A stretch of DNA of 34,763 nt from Smittium mucronatum (taxonomy: Eukaryota; Kickxellomycota; Harpellomycetes; Harpellales; Legeriomycetaceae). Shown one piece after another: positions 22,270 through 34,742 of this stretch (within the stretch, counting starts at the first letter, position 1; the number at the start of each line of letters is the position of its first letter). The notes under the pieces were generated by a model. The model ran no database searches, was not told the origin of the DNA, and saw only the letters and a program-made list of their open reading frames with translations. The stretch is from assembly GCA_001953115.1 (NCBI GenBank), contig LSSL01002067.1, positions 1 to 34,763 on the forward strand, given 5' to 3'. The position numbers and the translations under genes are program-made.

Positions 22270-23110
22270 TCCCCCTCAACCTACTTTTGATAACCTCAAC
22301 TGCTCACCCATCAAACGAAAAGCTAATGGGCTATCTTATCTTCCGTAAAACGATGTCTCTGGAATCTTTAAAAGTAATAAGCTTCAAAGTCTAGTAAGTT
22401 CTAATGTTACTATTATTGAAGAACTCCTAGAGTCTGATTATGCTTGTTCTCTTATCTCCTCTCAGAATTTCGCCATCAGACTATTGCCTAGCTTTCAAAA
22501 GACTGATGTCTCTTCTCATTATTTATTCTGTGATAGCGAATCTTTAAAATAGTCCTTCTTTTTCTACTCCATCCAACTTTTGACCCAAAACTTTGCTGCT
22601 AACTGGAAAATGGGTCCAAATTTGTCAATCTATTGAAACATTTTATTCTACACCTTAAGCTCATCAAACTAATGCGTTCCATTCTGGTTGACTGATTTAT
22701 GAAAGTTTTTAGCGATTACCACCTACATAGATACTTTTTCATCTTTCAATATATTCGCAGATTAAACTATTATTATTTAAAATTCTTGTTTCCACCAACC
22801 TGCTCCAATGCTATGGCTTTGCCTGTCTAGTAGTCTCTTCAAAAGCCGAGGAGAATCGGCTCATTATATTATCCGAAATCGCCCGTATTGCCATGGTCTC
22901 TTTTATTATCTCCCAGCTCAAGTCAGCTGAGATCGATGTTCTCAACGCTTTTAAATGACATCTTAATGTTTCCACAATCCCTACTTCCAATGGAATTTTC
23001 TCTAACAATGATCCTAAGATGCTTGAAACCGCTTGAAATATTGCCGATATTGTCTCTTATGACTATGATTCGTCAGCTATACTTACTCCAGTAAGTTCAT
23101 GGCTCGATGT
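22270..23110 (+). pseudogene. Accessory ORF relic of transposon copy B
   Basis: The better preserved copy of the unknown plus-strand protein. One frame from about 22290 reads FDNLNCSPIKRKANGLSYL, then KSNKLQSLVSSNVTIIEELL, SQNFAIRLLPSFQKTDVSS and NFAANWKMGPN before a frame change. A second frame (about 22800-23110) reads NRLIILSEIARIAMVSFI, LKSAEIDVLNAF, NDPKMLETA and IADIVSYDYDSSAILTPVSS. Only a few stops interrupt it. An upstream basic patch, PPKKKKFKNR (about 22145-22175), may belong to it. No family is recognised. It lies head-in from the left TIR and converges on the transposase gene. Confidence 0.55.
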
Positions 23111-24084
23111 ATTAATTCTTACTCTAAATTGCTAATTTCTGGCTAATCATCTTTAATATCGCCATACCTAACAAAAAACCAGCCTACATCTGTCCTGTCT
23201 AGTCGCAGATATCCGGAATTTGCTTAGCTATCTTGAGGTTGACTTTGAACATTTTGTGACTAGGTAGCCAATTAGTAGAATGCCAGAATTAAGACAACTG
23301 GATCTACCCACAATTGCCGCCCATATCTTTTAAATATGATCCAGCATTTTTTTTAGAAAAAAATCTAGTTTTTGTTTATGTTAAATGCATACATATATAT
23401 AAAAAAAAAAAGCAGCAGTAAGAGAAAATTTTCCTCTTAAGTTTAAGATTATATTTATTCCCTAAAGTTGCCAAAAACTTTATATTATATTACTAGGTAT
23501 CACATTTATAATCAAGCAATTAAAAACTTGGAATGTTTGAGGAGCTAAAAATGTGAATTAGCTTAAAGTCAATTATTTACATTGACACCTTTATATGGGA
23601 CTTTCAAATATACAATTATAAAAATTTTATAATAAGACAAGTTTATAAGGCTTGAAAATTATCAATTTTTTTTTTAAAAAAAAAGTATTTTAAAGTTTTA
23701 AAATTTGAATTTTACAGAAATCATTTAAGAATTAACTATCCCAAAAATAATAAACTATAAATGGTACAAACTGCTAATATAAAATATTTAAGGATTTCTG
23801 TAGAAATACAATTAATGTCAATAAACGCTGTAAATAGTTTTAAATTATTTTATTAATGAATTTCAATAGTAAAAATTATACAGTAATATTTAAAAATAAT
23901 TTTATAGAAAAGGAATAAAAATTTTACTTAATATTTTCTTGTGGAGTCGCCACTATAATGGAGATATTGCATAAATCTTAGGCGTAATGTAAATAAATTT
24001 ACTATGCAAATTAGGGATACTCAAACACAAAGTATCTTTAGTATAGTAAATTAAATTAAATTAAAGTTAATAATATCGAAATTA

Positions 24085-25815
24085 ATGCTGTGTTCAAAAG
24101 GTGTCTCTATGGCTCTAAGCCAATGTACCCTTGGCTATGAATAGAGTATTAAGGTCATCCCATAACAATGTAATCATTTGCGCTAAGGTTGGAAGAAGCG
24201 GGAGCAAATCTACTCTTTCTATAATCATTAGAAACTATATTTTAAAACACTTTGGCTAATAATCCTTGGTAATAATGTTGCTTATATTTCAAGCCATCAA
24301 ATTATTATTATATTTACAAAAAGATATATTATTTTTAAATCTATGTATTCGTAACATTTTTTAGATCCTCAGGACAGATCCCGATCATACTTGATTAAAA
24401 CTTAGGCATTTCAAACTTTTTTACTTTTTTTTGGCCCACAATATGTGCTGTCTTAGATCCAAAAACACCCACAAGATCATCGATGGTGTATATTCGTACA
24501 GCTGACTCTGAATTTTTGAATCACTTCAGAAGTACGCATAAATTATCTTCGAGGTAACTTTTTTAATTTTTTTCTTTAAAAAAAAAATTCAAAAAAACCC
24601 CCCTTACCATCTAATTTCTCCTAACGACTTTTCATCGCTGCATAGAGAAATCACCAGTTCTTAAAATTAGGGCTTGTTCGTTACAAAGGAAAAATCACCG
24701 CAATAGTATATATCAGCAGTCCCAGGCAGTTTATAAATACAGCTAATATAATGCACAAAGTTTTGTGTGAGTTTTTCTGGAAAAAAATAAATATTAGATC
24801 TTCTTATCTATCTATCAGGCTTGATTATTTAGAAAATTCAAACGTCTGATATCTTTTTCCTGTTTTGGTTTACGTTGGTGGACTCAAATGAGTCTACGTC
24901 GCTCTTTTAAAAAAACGATTAAAATAATAATTCTGTATAATATATTTGATATCTAAATTATCATACAAGCTTCCAAATCGTGACTTCTGTTCGTCAGCCA
25001 GTGTTTTGTGATTTATGCAATCTTATTATGCCGCTTTTAGCTTTAGTGCTTTTTTGGAGTCCAATACTCTGGATCAAGGTGCGGTGCCGAATAGCTTTTC
25101 TACCTTGATTCTAGATACAGATACCTTGCACATTTATGTCTTGGCTGTTTTCTTGAAATTTTTCGTTAATATAGAGTAAAAAATATATAATTTCAATCTC
25201 ACTTCAGGGGTTTGGTTTGTCTTTAAATAAAATGGTGTATATGACTCTTTGTCCTAGCCGAATATTTCACCAGAATTTCAAGAATTTTTTTGCACTCATT
25301 AGAGCTTCTACCTATCAAAAAAAATTCCTGGGAGTTACGTTTCAATATGGCTTTAACCAGTTAAATATAAAAAAAAAACTCACAATATATTTATTAAGTG
25401 CTTTTCTTTGGAAATCTTTCGGATTGGGCCGATCTTTACACGCCTTTTGTCTGGAAATTTTGAGCAGAGTTAAGGAGAGCTCAAACCTCTTTTTGAATTA
25501 GATGCGACGGTGACTATATTTCAGCTTTCGGAAATAGGATGCCTGAGCTTCTGATACATAACATTGGGGGAAATCCATTGAAATTTGCTGATATTTAGTT
25601 TTTTATGTTATTAAAAGCTGAATTTATTTCATTTCAAATCGATTCTTGTCCTTTAGAGCTTAATAGAGTGTACTTGTATATGATTCTCGCGTCTTTTTAT
25701 GAATTTCTTTTACCGAAATTGGAAAACATCTTCTATTGTTAGTTTTTCTTCTTATCTGTTCTATCAGAAAAGTATTGGACACTCTGTGATCATTAAGAGT
25801 GAGCCATACTGACAT
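24085..25815 (-). pseudogene. DDE-type transposase relic, transposon copy B
   Basis: The counterpart of 11985-13715, more eroded. Readable matches to copy A on the minus strand include a frame with SLTLLKISRQKACKDR (about 25450), HNKIAxITKHW (near 25010-25030), IYTIDDLVGVFGSKTAHIVG (about 24430-24500; copy A has TIEDILGFFxFKTA) and NISNIITKDY in the tail (about 24280). The second catalytic motif is reduced to FVTNKPNFKN-like sequence and the HGK motif is lost. Retention of amino-acid similarity in regions where DNA has drifted supports former protein coding. Confidence 0.55.
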
Positions 25816-27022
25816 TAAAAAAACTAATAAAAAAATCAAATATTAGAAGTAAAAAATTGTAAAATATTTACAGTGTATAAAATATGGCTTGTTTTTTAAG
25901 TCTTTAGGATGGTTTGCTAGTGTTTTGGCAGATTAGCAAAATATTATTCGGGTAACTTTTTAATATTATATTAAATTTATTATCCAGTAAGGTGCATCAT
26001 TTATGGAGTGATAAGAATAATTATATATCCTCATCACTCCTATTTGGTGTTATTCGATTTTTTTACAAGACTGTTTATGAAGTACTTAGCGCTTTTTAAC
26101 TTAAATTCAATGCCGCTGTATTAAAATAATTCCGTTCTACAGGATAAAATTTGTTTTGAGAGCTATAAAAGAATATTTAGTAAAAAAATCAGCCAAATTA
26201 GTTCTAAAACATTAAATCTTCCCGATTTAAAATATTTTTATTGTGTAGTACGGGTGAATAATAAAAAAAAATTACCGATATTTTTTTTTAGTATTTAATT
26301 TATTTATAGGCATTAAATTTTATATAAATCTTCTGTGCCTTCAATTTTTAGAGCCTCATATCATCAAAACCATCTATTATAATAATAAAAGTACCATTTT
26401 TACAAGCTTTTTCGAAAACTTTTTTTTAAAATTTATTAATATCGACTATTTAAAATTCCCTCAATGATGATATTAAGGGAAAAAAAACTATTTTTTGGAA
26501 AATTTTATCATTTTTCTTGCGGAAATGGCTGTGAAATTTTTGTCGCTATTTCAACTTCTTAAAGTGATTCTTTTTAATATCAGGATATATTCCATCAATT
26601 GAAGTTTTTAAATGATATCAAAATATCAGATTTTTCTTTATTTTTTTCAAAAAAATACATAATCATAGTATAAAATTTAACTTTTACTCTGATTACTCTT
26701 TCTTTTATGTTTTCATGTACACTTTAACCTTTTTGGCTGATTCTTTAAAAAATCGCTTAATATCGATATTTTCGGATAACTTTATTAAAATATAATGAAA
26801 AAATCTATTTGGCTCTGGTATAAATCAATTTTATATATTTTTCCAAATAAAAAATCATTGAAAATGGTCTGATATATAAAGAACCATAAAAAGATCAATC
26901 AATCAAATAGAACCCCTTAATTTTTATTGTGTAAACTTTTGACTTTATTAGATAAAAAATATTTTTTGGGAATTTCAGTTAAAAAAAGTTAACTATAAGT
27001 TTTTAATTTATTAATAATAACC

Positions 27023-30000
27023 ATTTAGATGGATCCTTTCATTCAATATCACTAGCCAGTTCAGTATTAACCAATTTTTTGGCTTAAATGTAAAAAAAAT
27101 AGACAAAATAGTATGTTCAACTTTTGGAAAAGCCTTAATAGCCGAAATTCGCTAAAGTTCTTAATAAGAGTTCAAAACACCAAATTAATCCTTTTTAGTT
27201 AATAAATAGTTTGATTATTGACTTTATATGACCTCAATAACGCAATAAATTTAAAAAATTACAGGTTTTGCATTTCAGATTTTATATTTCACTCTATTTC
27301 CTAATTTTTTTAGCTAGTATTTAGGAATGAGAACTTATTTTTAATAGAAAAATGGCCTATTCATTTTCAATTTCAATTTTTCTTTTTAATACTTTTTAAT
27401 ATTTAACTTTTATTGAGTTAATTAAAAGAGAGTGGGATATTTTTGCATTTTTCTTAAATATATTAAAAATTCAATCATTTCATACATAACTAATCATACC
27501 CAAATGAATAAATTTCCACATTTAATAGAAATAAGAAAAAAAATTAGTTTTTCTTCAAAAATATTAAAAATAATTTTTATTTAGCTTAAAAACGCATCTA
27601 AAAATAGAAAAAAATAAAATAAAAACAAAAAATTAGGACCCGTAGTATAAGGTAGAGTTTACTTCATTGGGTGAATTCATATTAAGTGATATAATTCCTA
27701 TTAATAAATTTAAAAAAATTAAATTATTTTTTCATATTTGCACTGTGAGGCATATTTTACTTTAAGAAATAAAAGAAATTTAATTTTCAAAAAAAAATTT
27801 TGATTCCTGGCAAATTTTGAAAATCGTTCTATTAATAATCTGTGAATACAAGCAATAATATGACAGCATATACAATTTAATTTCTATTTTATTATTGCCA
27901 AACATATTAAAATAAAACAAAAAAATTCATCAACAGATCTTTCTATCAAAAACTCTTTTTGGTAGAAAAAAAATGATGCGCTAATATTTCAAAAAAAATT
28001 AATATCTTTAAGGTGCTAGATTAAATTTTTCGCCTAGATATGTTTAAATTTAATTTTTATCACTTCCTTTAAAACATATCCACCAATTTTTTAAGTATAT
28101 TTGTCTTATAAAAAAAATTGGTATATAATATTCTCAGCTATAGTAAAAACTAACCTTCATTTCATTTTAAATTGCTTATACTTATTTCATTTAGGAGACG
28201 AAAAATCAACTTTTTGTAACAATTTCTGTTATTTTGAAAATCCTTTAACCCGATTCTCTTTAAAATCGTCAATGAGTCAAATAGAACAAATTCTCGTATT
28301 AACTATAGGGATATAAAATATGAATGGTATATTTGGTTTTTTTTAATAGTTTTTCGGTTTTATATTTAAGATTTTTTTTATTTAATAAGTTAAAATTTAA
28401 ACAAAAATTCTATACAAAACCATTAATTTTTTTTATTAAACCATTTACTGTGCCTATATTTGAATAAAATATATTTAAATAATTGATAAATAAGTTTAAA
28501 AAGTAACATAACTTCTATAATTGAACAATTAAGAGCAAATTGTTTCAAAAATAGAATTCTTTTTGATTTTTCTAGATCCTATTTAGGATTTTTTTTTAAG
28601 GATTAAGGTTATGCTGATAAAATCTGAATTTTTTATTTCTATTAAAAAAGTTATGTATTTATCAGCATATTTTTTTCTTTAAAAATTCTCTACACTAACA
28701 GTAAATATCTGTCAATATTTAAATATTTTTTTCGAATATTAGAGCCAAGGAATGAAATTTTAGAAATAAATTTCACTGTAAAATCTTGAAATTTCCTTGT
28801 GTTTATATAGATCAATATTTTTTTAGAAGCGCATATAAGATTATTTTATGCGCCATTAATTATGATTTCGTATTCATAAGTTATATCGCTTTTCTCTATC
28901 ACCTCATTTTAAATGATTTTTACTATAATCCCCAATTATTTTTACTGAAAATTTGAAATTCGATTGTTTCAGAAGCTTGGTAATTTTCATAATTATCTTT
29001 AACTTTATATAAATCTTTCTTTCGCGTATTTTTAAATTTCAAAAAAAATAAACGCGCCTTTGATCCAGCTCTTATTTTTTTTCAAAATGGGGATTTTTAA
29101 TTATTTAAACAATTTCTGAAATGTAATTGAAGTTACCCCGTTTCGATAAAAAACTTCGAAATATTTTTCAAATATCTGTGATTTTGAATATGACTGCATC
29201 TTAAAAATATATTTGTAGATTAATCCTCATAAGCTTCTTTTTTTCCCCTTAAAAATTCCTTTATATGCTTGGAACGTGAAACCAACAATCTGATTTAACC
29301 AATCTCATCTATAATGATTATAAAGCATTTTTTATTTGAGGGAAGTATTCTGAAAATAAAATTTTCAACTTTGAATTAACTCCCAAATCTTTATATTCTA
29401 CATTCAAAATATTAAACATTCGCAAATAATCGACTGCATCGCCATTGCTGATTGCTGATATTAATATGTGGGGGGATTCATTATTATTAAATTCTAGAAC
29501 TAAGACCAGGCATCTTCCTCTTATCAGTTTAAATGTGTAATATAAATGGAAATTTGTTGCATTTGAAAGTTCTATTATCTTTTTTTTTTAAAGTCACCAA
29601 AAATTTTACGCTCCTGGTATCTTTAGAATATCCTGTCACGTATAGATTATTATCCGTGTCCAGTTAATTTATTTTATTAATTTTACGTTCGAAAATTTCT
29701 GTGGTTATAAAAAGTTAACCTTTTGTCTTTTTATTTTTTTGGCTTTTAATGTATTTTTTTTTCATTTTAATTGGATCATCCTCCAATTACAGTTTTAATT
29801 TCATTTTATACCAATAAAAAATTATATATATTGCATATTATCCTTTCCTTGATTATTCTATTATTCGATTTAGATCATAATCCTAGCGTGGTTAGTTTTT
29901 AATGACGTTATCTTAAAATAAAATTTCGTGATACAAAAAAATAATAATGCTAGTGTGATTAAGATTGGTGATGAATTTTTTTGGATCATAATATTCATCG

Positions 30001-33000
30001 ATCCTTAAGTCACCCATGCATACTTTGTTACTTTTTTCCACGCGATAAAAAATTGTATTTTTGTAATTTTTATAAGCTTTTGAGTAATTATTAATATTTT
30101 ATTTATCTTTTGTTTATTTATGAACGGAAATGCCTCAATCAGATTTTTTTTGGTTTTTTCAATTTTTAAAAGAAAAGGTTGTATTTTTATTTTTATTTTT
30201 TAAAGTAAATATAAAAAAGGCTGTTTTTTAAGGATATTACCTAATTATAAAAAAGTTATTAAATTATTTTTACCAAAATTTAAATTCCTTGTTTCGATAA
30301 AAAAATCCTGAAATTATGTGTTTTAATAACAATATGCTATTTTCAATTGTTTATGGTAATTTTTTTAAAGTGTTAATATACATTTATAGAAAAAAAAAAT
30401 AGCCGAAAAAGAATAACTTTAAACAAATATAAAAATCTTAAAAGTTTAAAGCTACTTTAAAAAATACTCAGTTCTTATTATGTTTAATTAATGCCAATAT
30501 TTTTTATAATTAAGTAATTAACATCATTTCAGTGCAAAGAACATAAAAAAAAACGAAAAATTGAACGTAATAATTAAATAATATTTTCGTACAAAATAAT
30601 TTCTTATATTTTCAAATGAATAAATAAAGGAAGTTGGATTTATCGGATTTTCTAGAAGGTTTTAAGGTTTTCCCAGAAAAAACAGTCATTTAGAGAAATA
30701 ACCAGATTTATTATTTTGCCCATATTTTAGATATTTGATTAAATTTTTTTTAAAAAAGGCACTCAGCTGTCAAAAATATTATTATCTAGTAATTATTTAA
30801 AAAAAATATGAAAATATCTCATTTCAGACATTATTATTGCATTCAAGGAACTTATGTCAATGTTTGAAATTTTATCTTTGAAAAATTAATCGGATCTTGG
30901 GGCACATGAGTATAAAAATACATCATTTAATTCTCAGTGACTTTTATAAACATGTAGTCCGAATTTTAATAAAATTTTCCATATTTTTAGGACTATTTCT
31001 ATAAAAAAATATTTGTTTTTTAATAAAAAAAATTATTGTAAATTTGTTATATTTCCTGAAAAAAATGATATGATCTTATTTTGGATGATTATAGCTGCTT
31101 CGAATGTTGTTATTAAGGTTCATTACTCTTTATATACATATAGCCTGCAATAAGCCATTTTAGAACAAAAATACATTAATTAACACAATAGGAACTCCAG
31201 AAAGATCAAAAGTCCAACCTGAAAGATATCTTGTTTTTATTTTTCAATAATATTTTCATTCTTAAAAATAACAAATCAACATTAAAACAGAAAATATTTT
31301 ATATTTTCAACAAAATTAATGATTAATAAATCAAATCAGAACCTTATAATGGTTGGTAAAAATAATCTGATAGATATCGATCTATTAGTGATTCGGATTA
31401 AAAATAGAACACCAGCAAAGATATTTAAGTTAGGAAATCTGTTTCTTTGGAGTGGATAATGGGGGGTGGGGCATCTATCACTATAATATCATTTAATCTT
31501 TTATACCAGATCTTTGAAAAGTAAAAAGAGGGATTTTTTTGAAGCCCAGTATTTCTACAAAATATTTTTTCAGTGATTAAATTCTGGTTGGGAGATCTTG
31601 AAGCGTTCATGAAAGTTTTTGGTTATCCCAAAAGCATCCTTTGTGGTCTATAAATTGTAGGGGAAATTTTCAAGATTAAATTGATTTAACCCAAATCTGA
31701 AATAAAAGTTTAGTAAAAAAAATATGTAAATATAGGCTTCATGAATGTTTTTAAGACACTTATTTTCTAAATATATAATATAGTACATATCTTGCATATT
31801 TTGGATTTATTATATGTCACGATTTTAATATTTAAAATACCGCCTATATTTTTCACAAATATTTAAAAAATAACATTAATTTGGTTTATAATTGGCTAAT
31901 GTTTGTCATATTATGCAAAAAAAAACCTAAATTAAATCACGTTTATGTTTTTTCAATCATAAATCTCAATCGAGTTACGATTAAAATTTGCTTTAATAAT
32001 TATTTGACCTAAGTATGAACTGTGTATTTTTTTTAAACTGAAAATGATATTTAGAAAATAGATAATGAATGATTATATTTTTTGATTAACATATAATAGT
32101 GAGGCAAATTAGTAAATAAAATAAATCATAAAAGCACAAAATGTAATAAAATATTTAAAATAATAACAATTTCAAAATTATTTTTTTAAAACTAAAATAG
32201 TATTTAAATTAATAAATAAATATTATAATTAATATATATTAATACCATTACTTTTTCGAGAGTAAATATATATGTTTTTATTTCTAAAAAAATGACCATC
32301 TTTAAATATAAATTCATAATTTTATCCTATTTTTATCAATATTATCAACTTAATCATTATTATTGACCAATAATTGATAAATTTTGCTATATAAAAATCC
32401 TATATTAATAAAATTTCATAAATAAATTCAATTTTGAGTGTGCTTGAGATAAAAAAAACCATGACATAAACCTCTTGTATTAGCTTAAAAATTATCATCA
32501 CTTTTTGGAGTACATGTAAGGTTTATCGAAATATGAGTAAAATAATTGTGAAAAAATTTAATATTATATAATAAAAAATACAGTATAAGAACTGAAAAAC
32601 GAGATGAAATTCGTCATAATGTAAACACCTATAACAAAACGATTTTATAACAAAAAAAAATTGGTTAAAAAAAATTGTTTTCGATATATTCTTTGAAAAT
32701 AAATCCCCAAAAAAATCAAATAAATTTTTATAATAAAAATAAATTATAACATTGGAAAATACCTTTTTTAAAGAAAAAAATATATATATTCTTAATTGTT
32801 CAAAAAATTATACTAAATATCATGAAATTAAAAGAAAATGTACCTTAATTAACTTTAAAAAAAGATTTTTGTGCTCAATGAAGTTAATTAAATATATTTT
32901 TGATTCTGGTAATTGTTGAAACTATGTTTTAACTTTTTTTTTTTTATCAAGTGAAAAACTCATTTTCATCGTTTTTTCCTATTTTTATGTATAATTTATT

Positions 33001-33347
33001 TTAATATTTATAAATTTGTAATATTTTGAATAATTTTTCATTTATTTAAAAAAAATAGAATGGATAATTTATGAAATAATCTCCTAACACCGTTTATTCG
33101 TTAAACTTTAAATTAAATAGTTTTTTTTTAAAAAAAATAAAATAGAATGAATTTCATTATTTAAACTCAGAATGGGACTCTTTATTATTTACTCATTTTT
33201 GAATATTAAAATAATAATAATTCAATTAATTGGATATATTATATAATATCAGCAAATTGAAGTTTTTGATATTAATTAGATTTATTACTAATATAAGAAC
33301 AATCGAATATATATTACTGATTCAGAGGTTTCCCAAATAATGAAAAT
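27023..33347. other. Long AT-rich spacer, no gene recognised
   Basis: About 6.3 kb of extremely AT-rich DNA with frequent stops in all frames. Short open frames (for example 28101-28316 plus, 31425-31610 minus) have low-complexity or random composition. Small GC-richer patches occur at about 29420-29520 and 31390-31640; they may be eroded mobile-element pieces but show no domain. No tRNA, rRNA or repeat array was recognised. Confidence 0.65.
28610..28669. repeat. 12-bp perfect inverted repeat
   Basis: TATGCTGATAAA at 28610-28621 is the exact inverse of TTTATCAGCATA at 28658-28669, separated by 36 bases. It lies in non-coding DNA. It might be a hairpin or the ends of a tiny element; no function is supported. 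Confidence 0.6.
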
Positions 33348-33635
33348 TAGATATTATTAATGAAGAGGGAATTATATAGTATATATTGTTTCAATTAAAA
33401 AAATTAAACGTTATTTTATTGCCCAATAAAAAAATAAATTGACGATGAAAAATAATTACGTTCACTAAACGCTATACAAATTCCTAACCAAGTTAATAGA
33501 TCAATGAAAATTTCTTTTGATTTTTTTCAATAGAAATAATAAATTCAATTTAAAATTTTTTTGGATAATTTTAATCTGAAAATTGGGCAGTAAAAGTGAT
33601 ATGAAACAAAATTCCCTCTTCATTAAGAATCACCC
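33348..33635. mobile_element. 288-bp MITE of the A/B transposon family
   Basis: The right terminus, TTCATTAAGAATCACCC ending at 33635, is identical to the terminus of copy A over this stretch. The left terminus at 33348 is degraded but has TTATTAATGAAGAGGG in register, followed by a TTGTTTCA segment as in the full elements. The interior is AT-rich without coding. This is the expected form of a non-autonomous derivative moved by the transposase of the full elements. No clear target duplication is seen. Confidence 0.75.
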
Positions 33636-34105
33636 GTATGCCCTCGCTTTTTTTTCCTGAAATTTACAATTTTTTTTTTTAACTTTTATCATTAATTCTA
33701 TAAGGGTTTATAAATTTATTTTATTTACTTTTTACAGGAAATTCGTTTTAAAGTTAATAAAAAGTTCAAAAAACCAATTTTAAAAAAATAAAAGATAGAA
33801 ATAATAATGCGTTTACGATTTAATTTATTTATCCTTTAATCTTCATATATTTTAGAGGTTTAAAATAATAAATTTGAATGTGTACTTAGTTCAAGCGAAT
33901 AAATAGAGCTCATTTTTTAAAAAATTACAGATTTTAACCACTAGAAAAAAATAAATTTACCTTTTTCATTTAATAAAAATAATATTTCGAAAAGTGCAGC
34001 CGTTTTTCTTAATTTGAGTGGTTACTGTTGAAAAAATCGGCTATTGTTTAATGATGGTCTATTGGAATAAAATATGTATGTAAATTAAGATAATAAAAAA
34101 ATGTT
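33636..34105. other. AT-rich spacer between two miniature elements
   Basis: No coding pattern, repeats or RNA genes recognised. Confidence 0.6.
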
Positions 34106-34230
34106 GGCCTATAAATAAACTAGGGGTAATTTTTCTCAAAAAGGAAAACATTGCGAAGCTTATTTGTCATTTAGACAAGTACTAACCAAACAACGTCCAT
34201 AGGAAATTACTGAACGAATTTTTTTTAGCC
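34106..34230. mobile_element. 125-bp miniature derivative of the DIRS-like element
   Basis: Starts GGCCTATAAATAAACTAGGG and ends TTTTTTTTAGCC, so it has both inverted termini of the element at 4207-8731. Its left 32 bases match 4207-4237, and its last 75 bases align with 8658-8731 (shared AAGCTTATTTG and ACTAACCAAA). All internal coding sequence is absent. It could be an internal deletion, a recombination product of the terminal repeats, or a non-autonomous element. Confidence 0.75.
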
Positions 34231-34742
34231 TATAAATATTTTTTAAAAAAATTGAAATTTCTAGAAAACAAAATTTATTGCGTGATTGATCAAATGCATA
34301 ATTGAATAGATATGTAATATAATGTGTTTTTAAACGAATTCTCAGTAAAATTATGGGTAGTAATAAGTTGAAAAAAATGAAATACCTTAATGATAGAATA
34401 TATCTAGGTAAAAAAGTATAAAAGGATTGACACTTGTGCAAGTAATAATCCCGTACGATTCTTTTCAAAACTCGGAATCAATATTAATACTCGATTTTTT
34501 AATAAAGTATCAAATTTAAAGAGAACCCTCCATTTTTATACTTGAAATAATAATTGAGCCCAGATAAATAAAACTAATCTAAAAAATAATTTCAAATAAA
34601 TATTAATAGGAAATAAAAAATTTAAAGGGAAATTTTTTCGGTATAAATTAATTCGCGCAGAAAAAAATAAAAATCCATGTTGGTAAAAAAGGGAAATGAA
34701 CATTTATCGATGGGATTATTATTATCAGTTATTTTTTTAGTC
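34231..34742. other. AT-rich spacer
   Basis: No coding pattern recognised. The minus-strand open frame 34160-34468 overlaps the miniature element and encodes a low-complexity Leu/Tyr/Phe/Ile-rich peptide, so it is not called. Confidence 0.6.

Larger units (their letters stand above)
21392..27022 (+). mobile_element. DNA transposon copy B (same family as copy A, decayed)
   Basis: A 5631-bp element in the same orientation as copy A. The left TIR, GGGAGATTCTTAATGAAG, starts at 21392 and is well kept; the right TIR is degraded (TTATTAATAATAACC ending at 27022) but aligns base for base with that of copy A. Internal landmarks in the same order include the CCCAGGTA segment (21645 versus 9597), TAACTATCCCAAAAATAA (23731 versus 11635) and CTTGTGGA (23939 versus 11842). 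It carries the plus-strand accessory relic (22270-23110) and the minus-strand transposase relic (24085-25815). 21430-22270, 23110-24085 and 25815-27000 show no convincing coding. The plus-strand frames at 22003-22239 and 22888-23094 are in part out of frame with the conserved relic; the frame at 25217-25501 is an antisense shadow of the transposase. Confidence 0.85.

Noticed and set aside
25217..25501. 94-codon plus-strand open frame
   Set aside because: The minus-strand translation of the same DNA aligns with the copy A transposase (SLTLLKISRQKACKDR versus the copy A segment), so this is a shadow.
34160..34468. 102-codon minus-strand open frame
   Set aside because: Low-complexity hydrophobic peptide that overlaps the miniature DIRS derivative.
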